From Acanthochlamys bracteata (taxonomy: Eukaryota; Streptophyta; Magnoliopsida; Pandanales; Velloziaceae): a DNA stretch of 64,000 nucleotides. Where the stretch lies: assembly GCA_019914995.1 (NCBI GenBank), contig CM034133.1, positions 2,356,001-2,420,000 of the forward strand, read 5' to 3'. Positions within the stretch are counted from its first letter, which is position 1; the number at the start of each line of letters is the position of its first letter. Of this stretch, positions 11,684 through 23,871 are shown piece after piece. Made by a program: the position numbers and the translations under genes. Below the pieces are notes generated by a model that was given only the letters and a program-made list of their open reading frames with translations, was not told the origin of the DNA and made no database searches.

Positions 11684-14464
11684 TCATGCAAGTGGTGCTG
11701 AGGCTTTAGCAGCAGCAGCAGGCTTTACTCCGTCATTCTGTATAAACAGAAATTTTAGAAGCAAGACTAAAACTGAATGATACCCTTTTTAAACTTCCCA
11801 GTGAGTGTTTGAGAAGACACTTCAGAAAGCATCCAGTAATGCAAGTTTGATGAGCTATGGTACAAGTAACTAAAGTATAATACCGTGGAGACGCAGAATA
11901 TACAGCATGAGGTTGAAACACTAGAATTCGCATGCATTCATTATCAGTTACAGACTAGAACATATAGCTGACTAAGTAGAGATGGAACAGTTCATTCCAA
12001 AGCATGAGACGTTAGCCAGTAGACCAGACACCCGGTCCCCTTCACGAAACAAAGTAAGTACTGATATAAAAACACTTCATTTCCACCCTTTCGGTCCATA
12101 AACTTTCAACAAGCTTTTACCAGTTTTCAACAGCCTAATGTCTATCTAAAGAAGTAAAGAACTAGTAGAAATGAAATCAGTAGTCTTTAAAAATAAAAAT
12201 ACAATATTGACAAAATTGTGAAAAGAATGTTCCATCCTTAATGACCACTAAAGAAGATACATCTAGCTGACAAAGTGAAACAGATGGCTACACTTTCAGG
12301 GGCTAGTTCATCCCACAGGTGTACTATAACAAAAGCCAATGGTGCAAACATCTGTTTCAAGATAACTTATCAAACAATAACAGATTATACTACTGCATTA
12401 CAGAAGACAGACAGCAGTGACAAGGTGCCGCCAGATGAATCAAGCAATATATAAAACGAAGGGGGTGAAATGGCATAAAGAACAAAAATGGCAAAAACAA
12501 ACTTTTGCCTGCAACACCTAAGAAGGAAATCAACTAAAGAAGAATGTTAAACCTAGTAAGACACTAGTTCTTTACATAAGGAACAATAACTGTGCACAAA
12601 CAGGTAAATCTATCAGCTTATAGCTGCCAATAGGCTAAAATTGCCTGCTGAGTGCAAACTTTGTTGTACGCTTTTGTTGACGCATCCAGTGTAAAGAAAT
12701 ATACAAAGAATGCAACGCCTCGCAAAAGCAATCTACCACTAAAAATTCCAGAATGCAAAGGCATCATCCGAGTAAACAAAACATCAAACTCTACTTTACA
12801 AATAAATGTGGAACCTATACTCTAAAGAAAAATGTTACACCTAGAAATACTACTTGTATACGTGAATGCAACGCCTCCTAAAAGCGATCTACCACTAAAA
12901 ATTCCAGAATGCAAAGGGCAGCAGAGTAAATAAAACATCAAACTCGACTTTACAAATAAATGTGGAACCTATAGTCTAAAGAACAATGTTACACCTAGAT
13001 ACAATCAATGTGCACAACCACTTGAATCTACCAGCTTATAGCTGACAATACATTCAAAGACCTGCCAAGTGCTGAATTCGTTATACGCTTTTGTGACACA
13101 TCCAGTGCAAGCAATGTACAAAAATGCAACGCCTCACAAAAATCTATCAAAACAAAAATTCTAGAACAAAATGGGAAGTAAAATATATAAAGAAAATAGA
13201 GCTCCAAGATACAAACTAACATTAAACCTTCCAGAGCTATAAACAAGAATATCAGATCTGTTTATATTTTCATGCCCATCCCATATGAAACAACAAATGT
13301 GCACAAGCAGTGAATCTATCAGTTTAGGATACTGACAATACATTGAAAAAGCCTGCTGAGTGCCAAATTTGATATACGCTTTTGTTGACGCATTCAATGT
13401 CGAGCAATGAACAAAGAATGCAACGCCTAGCAAAAGCGATATATCTAAGTAAAACATTCAGTAATACGAAAGGCAGTAAATATATAACAGATATAAAGAG
13501 CTCCAGGAGACAACGTAAATCTTGCACATAGAAAATCATTTTGCTTATTAGGACGAGCAGTTTAAACACAGCCAAGTCCGCCTGAATAGCAACATACAAT
13601 CAGCAACACAACAAATCACCAAGTACAAATACAAGCAATTCAATAGGTAAGAATAATTCAGGTGATTACCCTGCGCCTGAATAGCATGGAGGCTCTCGTA
13701 TCCTTCTTGCCTCCCTCAACCACACCCTCACAACATGTGAGTGGATCGCACAAGAGACACAATACTGCATCCTAGCATGCAGCTTCGGAAGGGCGAACAC
13801 TAATAAACAAAATAATGAATATATAGTCAGCAGAGAGCATACACAAGAAAAACATATTCGTAAAAGACCAAATAGCAGCTTGCTCCACAATGTTCCTCAC
13901 CAGGGACCTCTTGATTGCCTTATCCTGTACCACACAATCACATGAATTACTACTACTGCAGGCCAAACTAAAGTTTCGTTCCAGAGAAAGCTACGTAAAT
14001 GGGTCAGAAAAAATAACATAATTCCTTTCAAATAAATTAACCAAAGCGTATCCAAAGACATAGAATGATAGAATGCTAAGATAAAAAACCAACCATATAA
14101 ATTGGAGAACAAATAATTCCAAGTAAAATAAAGGAAAACCAAACAACAAAACAGATTCCAAACAGAGATTGCACAAAAACAAAAAAAAAAGGAAGAGCGG
14201 CAGTACTAAAAGAGATCAATTGATTCAAAACACGATAAAAACAAAAGAGAAGAAATGAGAGATCAAAACCAGATACCATAAGGCAACATTTTGCCGCAGT
14301 TAGAGCAACGGATAACATGACCGCGGCCGTGCTTGTTCCGTCCTCCGTTCCTGCTCTCAAAAACAGAGATAATTCAATCAATCTGTAATAGAGAAGAAGG
14401 AGAGCAATGCGAAGAGATCGAGACAAAGAGAGAGAGAGAGATCAGAGTATCGTGTGCTCACCAT
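11684..14464 (-). pseudogene. RPS26: Ribosomal protein S26 (eS26) relic with introns
   Basis: Read on the minus strand: ATG at 14464, then an exon 14355-14277 with [20 protein letters not shown], an exon from 13924 with [18 protein letters not shown], an exon about 13796-13672 with [20 protein letters not shown] and RIREPP, and a short Ala-rich last exon about 11743-11684. eS26 is a small 40S protein; both CxxC pairs of its zinc site can still be read. Lesions: one extra base in the GKCCPK region puts the DKAIKR exon out of phase; the segment that normally reads RDVQEACVY...YT between QAAI and LPKL is absent; and a one-base loss after REPP shifts the arginine-rich end. Two residues are also missing after GHV. 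This makes it a duplicated, non-processed pseudogene. A transcript is possible because the promoter survives. Confidence 0.8.
12585..13480. repeat. Four diverged copies of a tandem-like repeat in the S26 relic's last intron
   Basis: The core GAATGCAACGCCT (or the same with ATGCAACGCCT) recurs at about 12708, 12864, 13123 and 13416. Around it, most copies share GCTGAGTGC, TACGCTTTTGT, GACGCATCCAGTG and AAATTCCAGAATGCAAAG. Spacing is about 156, 259 and 293 bases, so copies vary in length. The stretch AAATAAATGTGGAACCTATA is also duplicated, near 12797 and 12950. This looks like local segmental duplication inside the intron; it is not coding. Confidence 0.7.
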
Positions 14465-14565
14465 CTCGCCACCACAGGGAAGAAGAAGAAGAGCAGAGAA
14501 AGCAAGCTGATCAAGTTCCCTCGTTCGAGGCGCGGCTGTTTTTCTACTTGCTTAAGAGACCTTAT

Positions 14566-14683
14566 TAGGGTTTCGTGGGAAATGCCACGCGGGTTTAGAG
14601 ATAGAGGGTTATTTATAGATGGGCTCTTTTAGCGCTCTCGTCTGGGCACACGCTTTTTGTGGACGTGTTGTAGTTATGGCCCA
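14566..14683 (-). promoter_or_regulatory. Ribosomal-protein-type promoter: telo-box, TATA and site II boxes
   Basis: On the minus strand the leader carries a telo-box (AAACCCTA, 14566-14573). Upstream of it lie a TATA-like ATCTATAAAT (14611-14620) and site II-type boxes at 14620-14625 (TGGGCT on the plus strand), 14643-14648 and 14678-14683 (GGCCCA). Telo-box plus site II is the standard combination in plant ribosomal protein promoters. Here it sits upstream of a broken eS26 gene, so the control region has outlasted the protein. Confidence 0.65.
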
Positions 14684-15270
14684 AATAAGTGACGTTAAAG
14701 AAGCTCATGAATTAAGATCTTCACGGTTTGTTGCTGATTTGAATTTCTGGTAATCGAATTACTGAGTTTTTGTTTCTATTTCTTCTTATTATTCATTCAC
14801 CTAGAAGAATTCTCTGTTCAAGTTTGTTTGATGTAGCTCATAAGCTTTTTTGGCCACGATTAACTATTGCATGAAAAAGGATTGCAAAACCAGAGGTCGA
14901 AGTGATTGTTAGAATATACGCTTATATAGAGCCAAATGTTATAAACTGGTGGTTGTTATTGTTCAGTTGATAAAAGTTGAGCCTGATAACAAATAGTAAT
15001 GAATGATAACGACATCAAACACCCGAGTACAATCGCTCAAAGGAATTTTCATGGTCAAAAGTAACAGCAAACAAATGCTCAATAGATCGTGCAAAATTAG
15101 GACAGTTATTTTACGGCAGCAGGTTACTGGATGAGTCGGCGCAAAACAAACATAATGAAATCTCCACAACTACTCAGCTCAAAACCTGGTGCTCGGAATC
15201 CACCTTATTTCGATATACAAGCGGCATAACAAACTTGGGGGGTAAACTACACTACGGATCGAAGGATGGA
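14684..15270. other. Intergenic gap and MnSOD 3' UTR
   Basis: No gene is seen. The part nearest 15270 should be the 3' UTR of the MnSOD gene, which ends at TAA 15271-15273 on the minus strand. Confidence 0.45.
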
Positions 15271-17665
15271 TTAAGCAGTCTCCTTGTCATACACCTCACC
15301 AGCGTACTTCCAGTTCATGACGCTCCAAATGTTCTTCAGATAGTCTGGCTTCACATTCTTGTACTGAAATTTCACACAAAAAGAAACAAGTTAGCCATAA
15401 TATAGATTGTTGAGATTGTCTATCCTAATAAATTTGATGAATAAGTCGGCAGTAATGATCTTCTCAAAAGATTAGCAGCAATGATGATTTAATACCCCAA
15501 ACTAGTACATTTAAGAGGATGCCTAAAGGGAAAAAAGGTCATACGACTAAAACTAGTAGCATCAGTTTCTAGAGCCGATTCTCAATGAAGACTTCATTTC
15601 AATTCTATAAATCTTCTACCGAGGTACAATGAAGCAAGCAAAGCTGAACTCTTACCTGAAGGTAGTATGCATGTTCCCACACATCAATTCCAAGCAAGGG
15701 GGTAAGATTCAGACCTTTAGTCACAAGGGGATCCTGTGAAAAGGGGTACTTACTTTCACAAATACAATGGAAATATAAGATGCTGAGGAGAACATATGAT
15801 ATGCACCAAACAAACCAAACAAGAAGAGAACAAGTTCCAATGTAAACATATAGAATTTAGTCTAAGAAGCAAACAAGGAGAGCTAGATTTGCTAATGCAT
15901 TATTGATAGACACTACTACTTTCTGATAGTACTCCACACTACAGGGTCTCGTATTCTCTGGATTAACTTTCTACACATAGAATAGAATATAGTGGAATTT
16001 TCTATTTAATTGGTTCTTAACCAGTATTCTATTTTATCATATCACATGTGAGGATTAGTCAAGATTTTTGCTAAACTTTATTTCACGATTTTCAGCAGTC
16101 AATCTTACTAGGAACTTCCAGCAGCGACCACCGATTTGAAATGACAAGTGAAAACATATAGCTATGGCGTTATTGACAAATTCCTGATTCCAAAACTTAC
16201 AAAGTCAGATGCAGAAGTAGAAGCTTTGGCTCTAAGGTGCTAATTAAGTAGAGATCAGGTAAATAACAAGACGCCTACTGCTTTAACAATCTCGTCCTGG
16301 AACTTAATAAAATGCAAATCATGCAGTCATAAATCTGTCTATTGCATCATATTGCCAGTGACGGATATAGTTTTAACGGCATCATAACAAACATAATGAC
16401 TGATATAGTGTGAAACTCAGCATGGTTTGTTTGAGCCTCTTTTCTCCAAGGCATGTTTCATTTGGTGTTGCAAGCAAGATACAAAGTAACACTAATATGA
16501 AGAGAGGTACGAAGCATTTGGATAGAAAAATCAGGCGTCTAGAGATCATAACTTTTACCTGATTTGCAGTTGTTTCGACTTTTATCTTCTTTGCCTCTTT
16601 GTCCAATGCAAGCCACTACACTCAGAGTAATGCAGATAATATTATTATGAAAAATCAAAAGACCAACTACTAGACTAATAGGAAAACTTAATTATTAACC
16701 CTTTGGTAGTCTTATACTAACTTACCACCCATCCAGATCCTTGCAAAGCTGCACCTTCTGCATTCATCTTCTTAATTAAAGCTTCCAAGGATCCAAACTC
16801 TGTGTCAATCGCCCAGCCAAGGGATCCATGGGGAGGCTCGCCACCTCCCTCCTGTAATTTTTTCTTTTGTTAATCAAACTATAAGCATGGTTTCCAAAGG
16901 CAAAGACTAAGGATTTCAATTGGTAAATAATTAGACTCACATTTGTAGGCTTGAGGTTTTTCCAGAAGATAGAGTGGTTAACATGACCTGCACAATGCAA
17001 TTCTGCCAATCAGAACGTTGGTATAGATAATCTGTAAGTAGTGCACCACTACATATCAAAAAAGGAATCAAAGGTAAAACTAAACTTAGTAGACAAACAG
17101 TGTTTCATGATATAACCTCAAGACACCAAAAGAAAGAGTTAACATATCGTATTCAACTTCAACAAGACATGCAATCAAATCAGAAACGTAGAGCTAAACA
17201 ACACAAGCTAGGATAATAACCTTAAAACAAAAGTTGAACATATTACGTTCACCAAATTTCTGCTTTTGTTCATCGACACATCAATACCCATAAAGATAGC
17301 TGTTCAAAGGATAAGAACAATAAATTAATATCTCTAATGAATACCATCTTCTGAGTTAACTAAACAAACGCAAACTATTTTCTACCGAAATCATTATCAA
17401 AGCAAGCGGGTTGCAATTATTACAGAATACCTTGCTTTATTTCAGCGCCAAATATAACCACACACAAAAACTTACTAAGGAAAACCACAAAAGTCAAGCA
17501 AATATGCGTTGACGCATGACCAAATCGATCAACACGCAACAAATTTCAATCATACACAACCACGAAAAGACACCAACATTCATTTAAGCAAAGATTAGGA
17601 ATCTCACAAATTATAAATCTAACTGCCTGAAATAGCATTTCCAATTTCTTAATACGCAGACACAA

Positions 17666-17746
<81 letters not shown>

Positions 17747-18039
17747 GATCAAATACCTCCACCATTGAATTTGATGGCAGACTGAAGGCCGACGACCTTG
17801 GATGCATCACCCTTGTTGATGGCATCATCGAGCTGTTCAAGGGCTTTGTTATAGTTAGTTATATAGGTCTGGTGGTGTTTCTGGTGATGCAGCTGCATGA
17901 TCTCGCCGCTAATCGCCGGTTCTAGAGCGCCGAAATGGTACGATAAATCTGGTAGCGTCGCTGTCTGCAAACCTCGTGACTGCCGAAAAAGAGCTCCGGC
18001 GAAGGGCGATGCTATCTTCATGGCGGCGCGGAGTGCCAT
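15271..18039 (-). CDS. MSD1: Manganese superoxide dismutase, mitochondrial type, 6 exons
   Basis: Exons 18039-17757, 16987-16941, 16851-16726, 16615-16559, 15733-15656 and 15363-15271 join in phase to 227 residues, normal for plant MnSOD. It converts superoxide to oxygen and hydrogen peroxide in the mitochondrial matrix. Residues 1-25 are a basic, Arg/Ser-rich transit peptide ending RGLQ. Metal ligands are all present: His51 (in [12 protein letters not shown]), His99 (HVNHSIFW), Asp188 and His192 (DVWEHAYY). The second-shell Tyr59 is kept. A small oddity is SYHFGALEP where most plants have PYDYGALEP. I chose the Met that begins MALRAAMKI; an in-frame Met 16 codons upstream (18087) is possible. 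The leader is of the mitochondrial MSD1 kind, although the position in the gene block corresponds to Arabidopsis MSD2. Confidence 0.95.
17666..17740. repeat. (GA)n microsatellite in MnSOD intron 1
   Basis: About 75 bases of GA dinucleotides, pure from about 17675, end only 16 bases from the exon 1 splice donor at 17756. On the transcribed strand it is a (CT)n tract at the start of intron 1. Such tracts are length-variable. Confidence 0.95.
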
Positions 18040-19126
18040 GCCTACTGCTGCTGCTCTGATTCTGTTGTTGCCTTGTTGGGATGACAAGTGTAGAAGAACA
18101 ACTATTTTCAGTTTGCATTATCAGGCCGGTTACGAGCATTTTTTAATTGCCCGCCTTCTTAAGTCCAATATCAACTGGACTCGCTACAGAGGTCTGTAAT
18201 CAAGCTCGTGAGAAGGTGTCCGAGAGTTAACATTTTTGCAATTTAATTTTTTTAATTTATGTTTTAATAAATTTATAGAATTCCTAAAATCTAAAAATAT
18301 AAAGAAAATTATAGTAAATTTTAATATTTAATAATATTATTATTTAAGTAAAACAATATAACTTTTTTTAAAATATTCAAACACTTTTAGTTCTAAAAAT
18401 TTTTGTTTAATAATTCTCAAACATTTCCATGGTAAAGTATAATTAGAGTGGTTTTGCAATATGAATTATCATGGCCCTGCTTTACATAATTATTTCTGAA
18501 AGAAGCTAGTGTAGCGATCTTGGAAAGAGGGTTTGATTGCGATCGCTGGAAGAATCAAGAAGGTAGCTGAAGTTTGAAATAACTATATAAATAAGCTAGT
18601 TTCATGTTACTACTCAAGTTGAACATACTTGTGCATCCCGTATATGAACATACATAGGAAAACATCTTCTCATTAAATAAAAATTCCAGGAACCTGTAGT
18701 GTACATAGAACATAACATACAACATTAGTAAAGAAGGCAACTTCAGATACACCTCCGTATATAAAACAACGAATTACATTCAATATACAGCAAGGAAGAC
18801 TTATGCATAATACTATAAAAATGTCATGTTCTAGGAAACAATAAACAATATCACTTTCCTCAACCATTGTTCTCGAGCTTCTGACTATTGAGGCGATGTG
18901 CAAGAAAAAGATCAGATATCTTAACTAACCGTAGCATATAATAACAAACCTCCCCACCCACCCCTCCCGCCCCCCCCAAAAAAAAAAAAACACAAAATAA
19001 TGAAAGAAAATAAATCCTGCCTCCTTGTCTACTATGTAACTTCTCCCGACTTCGTGCGATGTCTTTGACATACATGGTTGTGTAAAATGACTTCCAAACA
19101 TCTTCGAGGTAAATATGGTGAATGAA
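18040..19126. other. MnSOD promoter and UXT 3' region
   Basis: 18230-18430 is very AT-rich and may be a worn TIR element, but I could not match its ends. A C-run followed by an A-run lies near 18970-18990. No gene is seen; 18560-19126 is probably 3' UTR of the sugar transporter. Confidence 0.4.
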
Positions 19127-22100
19127 TTAAGCATGCAAGTCTTTATCTGAACTCCATGGTGCTTTGGGAGCAGCACCATCAGTAACAAGACTGGCCGCTT
19201 TTTCGATGCCAATCAAAGGATCTGTCTCGGTCTCTTTCACCTATGTCACAAAGACAAGAAAAAGATTTAAAATAAAGGAAACAGCAGGTCAATAAATATA
19301 TATGATCTAACGGATTTCAATAAAAAGTTCACTATTGCATGCTATTCAAGAAGAAGCTTTTCTGGGATAATTAGCGGAACCATGCTGTGAGACTCGATGT
19401 TATACATCTTTCTAAATTCAAAGTCAAGCATACAAATATCTTAAGCCCGATTACTTGCTACTGCAGACCTGCGCTTTGCCTAAAATACTTACTGTCCAAT
19501 TTTCAGTATCTAAACAGACACCTAAGTTCCCAGAACAAGCACAAAACCAAAGAAACATAAGTTGTTTGGAGCATGAGATAGGAAGAAGCAAATGCACTAG
19601 CATAACTAAGCTGGAAAAGGAGATATTTAAATGCCATGTCATTGGTAAAAGAACTATAAAAAAGCAGTTTAGCATTTATAACAAAACCTTTATGAAATCG
19701 AGTAAGCAGATGTTCTACCTGTGGTAGCTGGGAAGAAGATTCGCTAGCTTTCTGCTGGTTCTCAACAACACAGAAATACGAATATAGAATCATCCCAACC
19801 AATGCTATAAGAATTCCCAATATATTTCGCCAGCTGAATGGGTCATGAAGTAGGATGTAGCCAAATGCAAGAACAAGGCATGTTTTAAGATGCCCCAAGA
19901 CTTGATATGTTACAGGTGATGTCTTCCCAATTACAAGAAATGTGCTAAAGTTCACAGATACAGATATCAGGCAGGACAGCACTATAAAGAACTGCGGCAT
20001 AAGTAAGATGAATCACAAAGGGTATGAGGAAAGCGAACCAAAAAAAAAAGAGTATTCCTGATTGCAGCATAACTTACCACAACATACGTAGTATAGTTGA
20101 AAGCAAAAACATTCTGGTTTGTTAGAAGAGCATCCAAAAATGGACCAATAATGAATAAAGTTCCAGCTTGATAGGGGCATGACTGGTATAAAAGCTGAGT
20201 GGAAGAGACCTTGAATCTCTTCTGAATGGTGTTTGTCATCTGAAGTCAATTGGTTAAGCCCCAACAAATAGAGGTACCGAGTGCTAAATGCATATTTATT
20301 GCACCTAAAATGCGACATGGTACTCTTTGCTACTACCATTAGATGATTGACTTCAGTTAGAAACATATAAACCAAGTAGATGTGCATAAAAATTCACTTG
20401 ATTCACATCTCTATCAATCAACTAACAATATCCTGAGTACTAAGGCATCCTTAACAAGTGGACTAAACTTTCCATAATGATCCAGATATATTAATTTTCC
20501 TAAAACCAACCTTTGGCACTCATTACTTGGACAACATAGTTTTGATGTGAAAGTATGGCAAGTACTGAATATCTGTTTGTGCTCTCAAAATAAATAAATA
20601 AATAACACGGAGTTTGACAAAAAGGCGTAGAACCCATACATAGGAGTTTATGAGTATGCACATACAACCTATTCATATCCTTGTGCAAACAAAAAAAGGC
20701 TCTAGAAGGAATGTTTGCAATGCAATAAATGAACAGTTTGCAGGCATTATAGTAGGATACAATTTGGGCAATACAAGTTGTGAGAACTGCAAGTAAAGAT
20801 AGCACAGATCCTAGAACATTGAGCTGAAGATCTGTGACAGTTGCAATGCCCACACCCACCAGCAGCGTGGTAAGTGAGAGCTGAATGCTCCGGCTGCAAT
20901 TAGAAGTAAAGTAATCAGTTAACAAAACCTGCTCAAGTAGTGGAAGGTGAAGATTAAATAATTAAAGTGTTATAGATATAAACTTTGTGCAAGAGTTGGC
21001 TCTTGCAAATTCACAATCATACCAAACAAATATTGACCAGAGAAGAAGCTATATTCATGCAAAAAGTATTAACTTCGAACCAAAAAGCTTATAGAAAAAA
21101 AGACAAAAAAAAGCAAGTGTGATAAAATACATTGATGTAAGATTTATGATGGCTACATTCAGTAGGTAAAGGTATATGACTATGGTAATGTAGTGATCAC
21201 ATACTAAAGCAAATGTTAGTAGCCAATCCCAAGGAGGGACAAAGCTTATACGGTACTATAAACATTGAATAGAATCTTCCAATAATGAGAACATAAGGCC
21301 AACATGTAGTTGCTTTTTCTCGCAAAGTTCGACAAACCACAAGAGCCACTGTTTCCTAAAACTTGAATTCATGTCTCCTGCAGGTGTAACTGGAAATATG
21401 TACTAGTATGCTATTCCAAAGGAATTGCTATGCTTTATTTTGCACATTACCAGAAACCTTGATCCTTACAGATGTCTTTTATCAGCAGATAAGTAGGTAA
21501 GTCTGAGCAACATGAATCCTGCTTTAAGGTCCTCAGACCATCCACCCCTTCCTCATTGCAGTGAGGGCTATCATATGTTATTTCTTGCTCTTTAAAAGCA
21601 AAAGACTCAAAAGCTGCACACTCCTTTATATGGCTATAAACGGCTTGGACCTAATAATGCATGCTGCTTCTACTGCTTGGGCAGAAACAATATGTGCGCA
21701 TCCAACCATGTGCTTCCAATAGGCGATTCAAGTGGTGGTTTATCAGTTTGGTAAAACATTTATGTAAAAAGCATACCTGAATTTCTTTCTGAAGAAAAGA
21801 GTTTCTAGCAAAACAGTGCAAGGGATAATCGCGAGCTTCGTCATCTGGATGATGTACACCAATGTAAATATCAAAGAAAAGTTCAGGACCATAAACTTCG
21901 CATTCAACAAGGTTTGACACGATGCTTGTACAAAAATGCATAAGAACAAATTCTTGGGCAATTATCTTCCAAGAACAGCTTATACAGTGTTAAGCTCCAT
22001 GAGTGATAGAAACACACCTGATAGAAGCCGACTGAGTTAAAACCCAAACTTAAGTTCAGCAACCCGATTGATATTCCATTGAGTATACCAAAACCCATGA

Positions 22101-23183
22101 CTGCCCTTGGATCAAAAGGTTTGTGCTCAAAAAGTTTCAAACATAAAGCAACATGAAGCGAACAGAACGTCACAAGAAGATGCCAGCTTGTTAATGTGGT
22201 TGCTGCAAGAAAAGAACAACGCCAATAAGCAATCCTTCGAGATGAAGCCTAAGGTAATGATGTAAAGCTGGCCGTGGAAGATTAGTGTAAAGTACACAAA
22301 TCAAGACTGAAAGCTTGTAACTATTGAGATACTATGCGAATATCAAATCAATCTCTAACTAAATGGAAAAGCTTGTTGTACTTTCCAAACAGGTCAAAGT
22401 ATCAAGAAGAACCTTTCAATACTGATAGTCTAATGAGATGTCTCATGCCCCACTAACAACAATTCCATCATATCTAAAATGGTTTGAGTGTGAATGGTTG
22501 TTGCTAGCCGAGACTGCTTTGAAATGCTAAATAAAGCCTGTAAATGAATATATCATGAGCTGTGTACTGTATCAAAACGTGAAATTTGTAAACAAATTCA
22601 TGGAAATAAACGTTCAATAGTGCTGGAAGAACACTCCAAATCCAACAAAAACCAATTCAGAAAATCTAAAACCTTTCACAGAATCTACCAAGAGTTTCCA
22701 TTGTGTCCACCAGAAAATGTACAGCCCCCAAAAAAATAGATCATACAAATAAAATCTGCCACCTTTATTGAAAAACCAGCTTGCTCTACTGCGGATCATC
22801 ACAATCTACACTTGCTTCCCTCATCCCTAAACACTTCCAAGAGCTCCTTGCATCTTACAACAATCAGACTCTGTAGCTTTATGACACTGATCAGTTTAAT
22901 GACCCCGGAAATATGTAAAAACAATCCTATCGAATTCAAAACACCAGCTGCTCAATCTACCTATTTCCCGTTATAGCTAACCAATCAGCACAAAAATGAA
23001 ATCAAACATCCTCAGGAATTCAGCAGGAACCAAAAAAAGAAAGAAAAACAAAGATCATGTACCAAAGGTGAATCCAAGAGAACTGATGAGTGCCTTGTTG
23101 CAGATCACGATCGAGACAGAAGAAACAACAGAGAGACTCAACGCTCCCACGGTCCCAAGCTGAAACCCTTCACCTTCACCCAT
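19127..23183 (-). CDS. UXT: UDP-xylose transporter of the UXT family (Golgi/ER), 7 exons
   Basis: Exons 23183-23063, 22202-22018, 21844-21777, 20893-20761, 20239-20078, 19991-19719 and 19240-19127 join in phase to 351 residues. It is a multi-span drug/metabolite-type carrier of the plant nucleotide-sugar/TPT family with about ten hydrophobic segments. Family blocks are clear: VSIVICNKALISSLGF, GISIGLLNLSLGFNSVGFYQ, TNTIQKR with STQLLYQS, and GKTSPVTYQVLGHLKTC. These match Arabidopsis UXT1-3, which bring cytosolic UDP-xylose into the Golgi for xylan and xyloglucan synthesis. The charged C-terminal tail is variable. The start MGEGEGF matches the family's short N-terminus. No lesion is seen. Confidence 0.94.
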
Positions 23184-23871
23184 CTCCTCGCAACAACAAA
23201 TCGAATCAGAGCTACCAAGGCTTCATTTTCGGAAATCGAAATAGTTCAGATCTAAGATTCTGAGAAACTTAAGTTCAAGAAGCAAAAGAAATTAGAGAGC
23301 GGTAGTAACTTATGGGATTAGTTAATTAATTATTGAATTGAATAATTAAATATGTTATATCCGTTATATGCTCGTTTTGCTTATATATAAAAGAATTTTC
23401 TATTTTAAGAAAACTTTATTTTCTTTATTTAAAATTTTTTTTATTTTAAACAGACTAATTTGTGAGTTAGTCGGTAGCATGCCCCATTCTCGAATTTCAA
23501 CAACAAATCAATAATAACTTAATTAATTTAATGTACGCAAGTCAATAATAATGCATAATAACAATTAAGGTACAATAACAGCATGCTTAAGAAACAATCA
23601 AGATTCAAATAACACGTTGTATAGTTTCGCTAGGAGGTCAAACAAAAAATTTAGTCAAAATTAGAATCTTCATTAAATTCAATTCAAGCTCGGAAAAGAA
23701 TTTATAAAAAAAAAAAGCAACCAATCGAACCAAAATTAAACTACTTTATATTTCTTTTAATAAATAAAAGAGAAAAACCTTTAACGAGCTTGGTTTGCTT
23801 TGAATGAAAGAAATCTAGCTTCGAGAACTTCTCGGCGAAAAAAAATAGGTATTTTGTGTTGATTTGAAGCA
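23184..23871. promoter_or_regulatory. Divergent promoter region of UXT and reticulon genes
   Basis: UXT (minus) and the reticulon gene (plus) start 688 bases apart, head to head, so both 5' UTRs and promoters must lie here. The middle, about 23330-23780, is AT-rich. I could not pick a single clear TATA box for either gene. Confidence 0.55.

Noticed and set aside
13028..13599. Several overlapping minus-strand frames rich in Phe/Leu/Cys
   Set aside because: They lie in the repeat-filled intron of the eS26 relic and repeat with the units; no family resemblance.
17546..17752. Leu/Ser repeat open frame in the MnSOD intron
   Set aside because: It is only translation of the (GA)n microsatellite.
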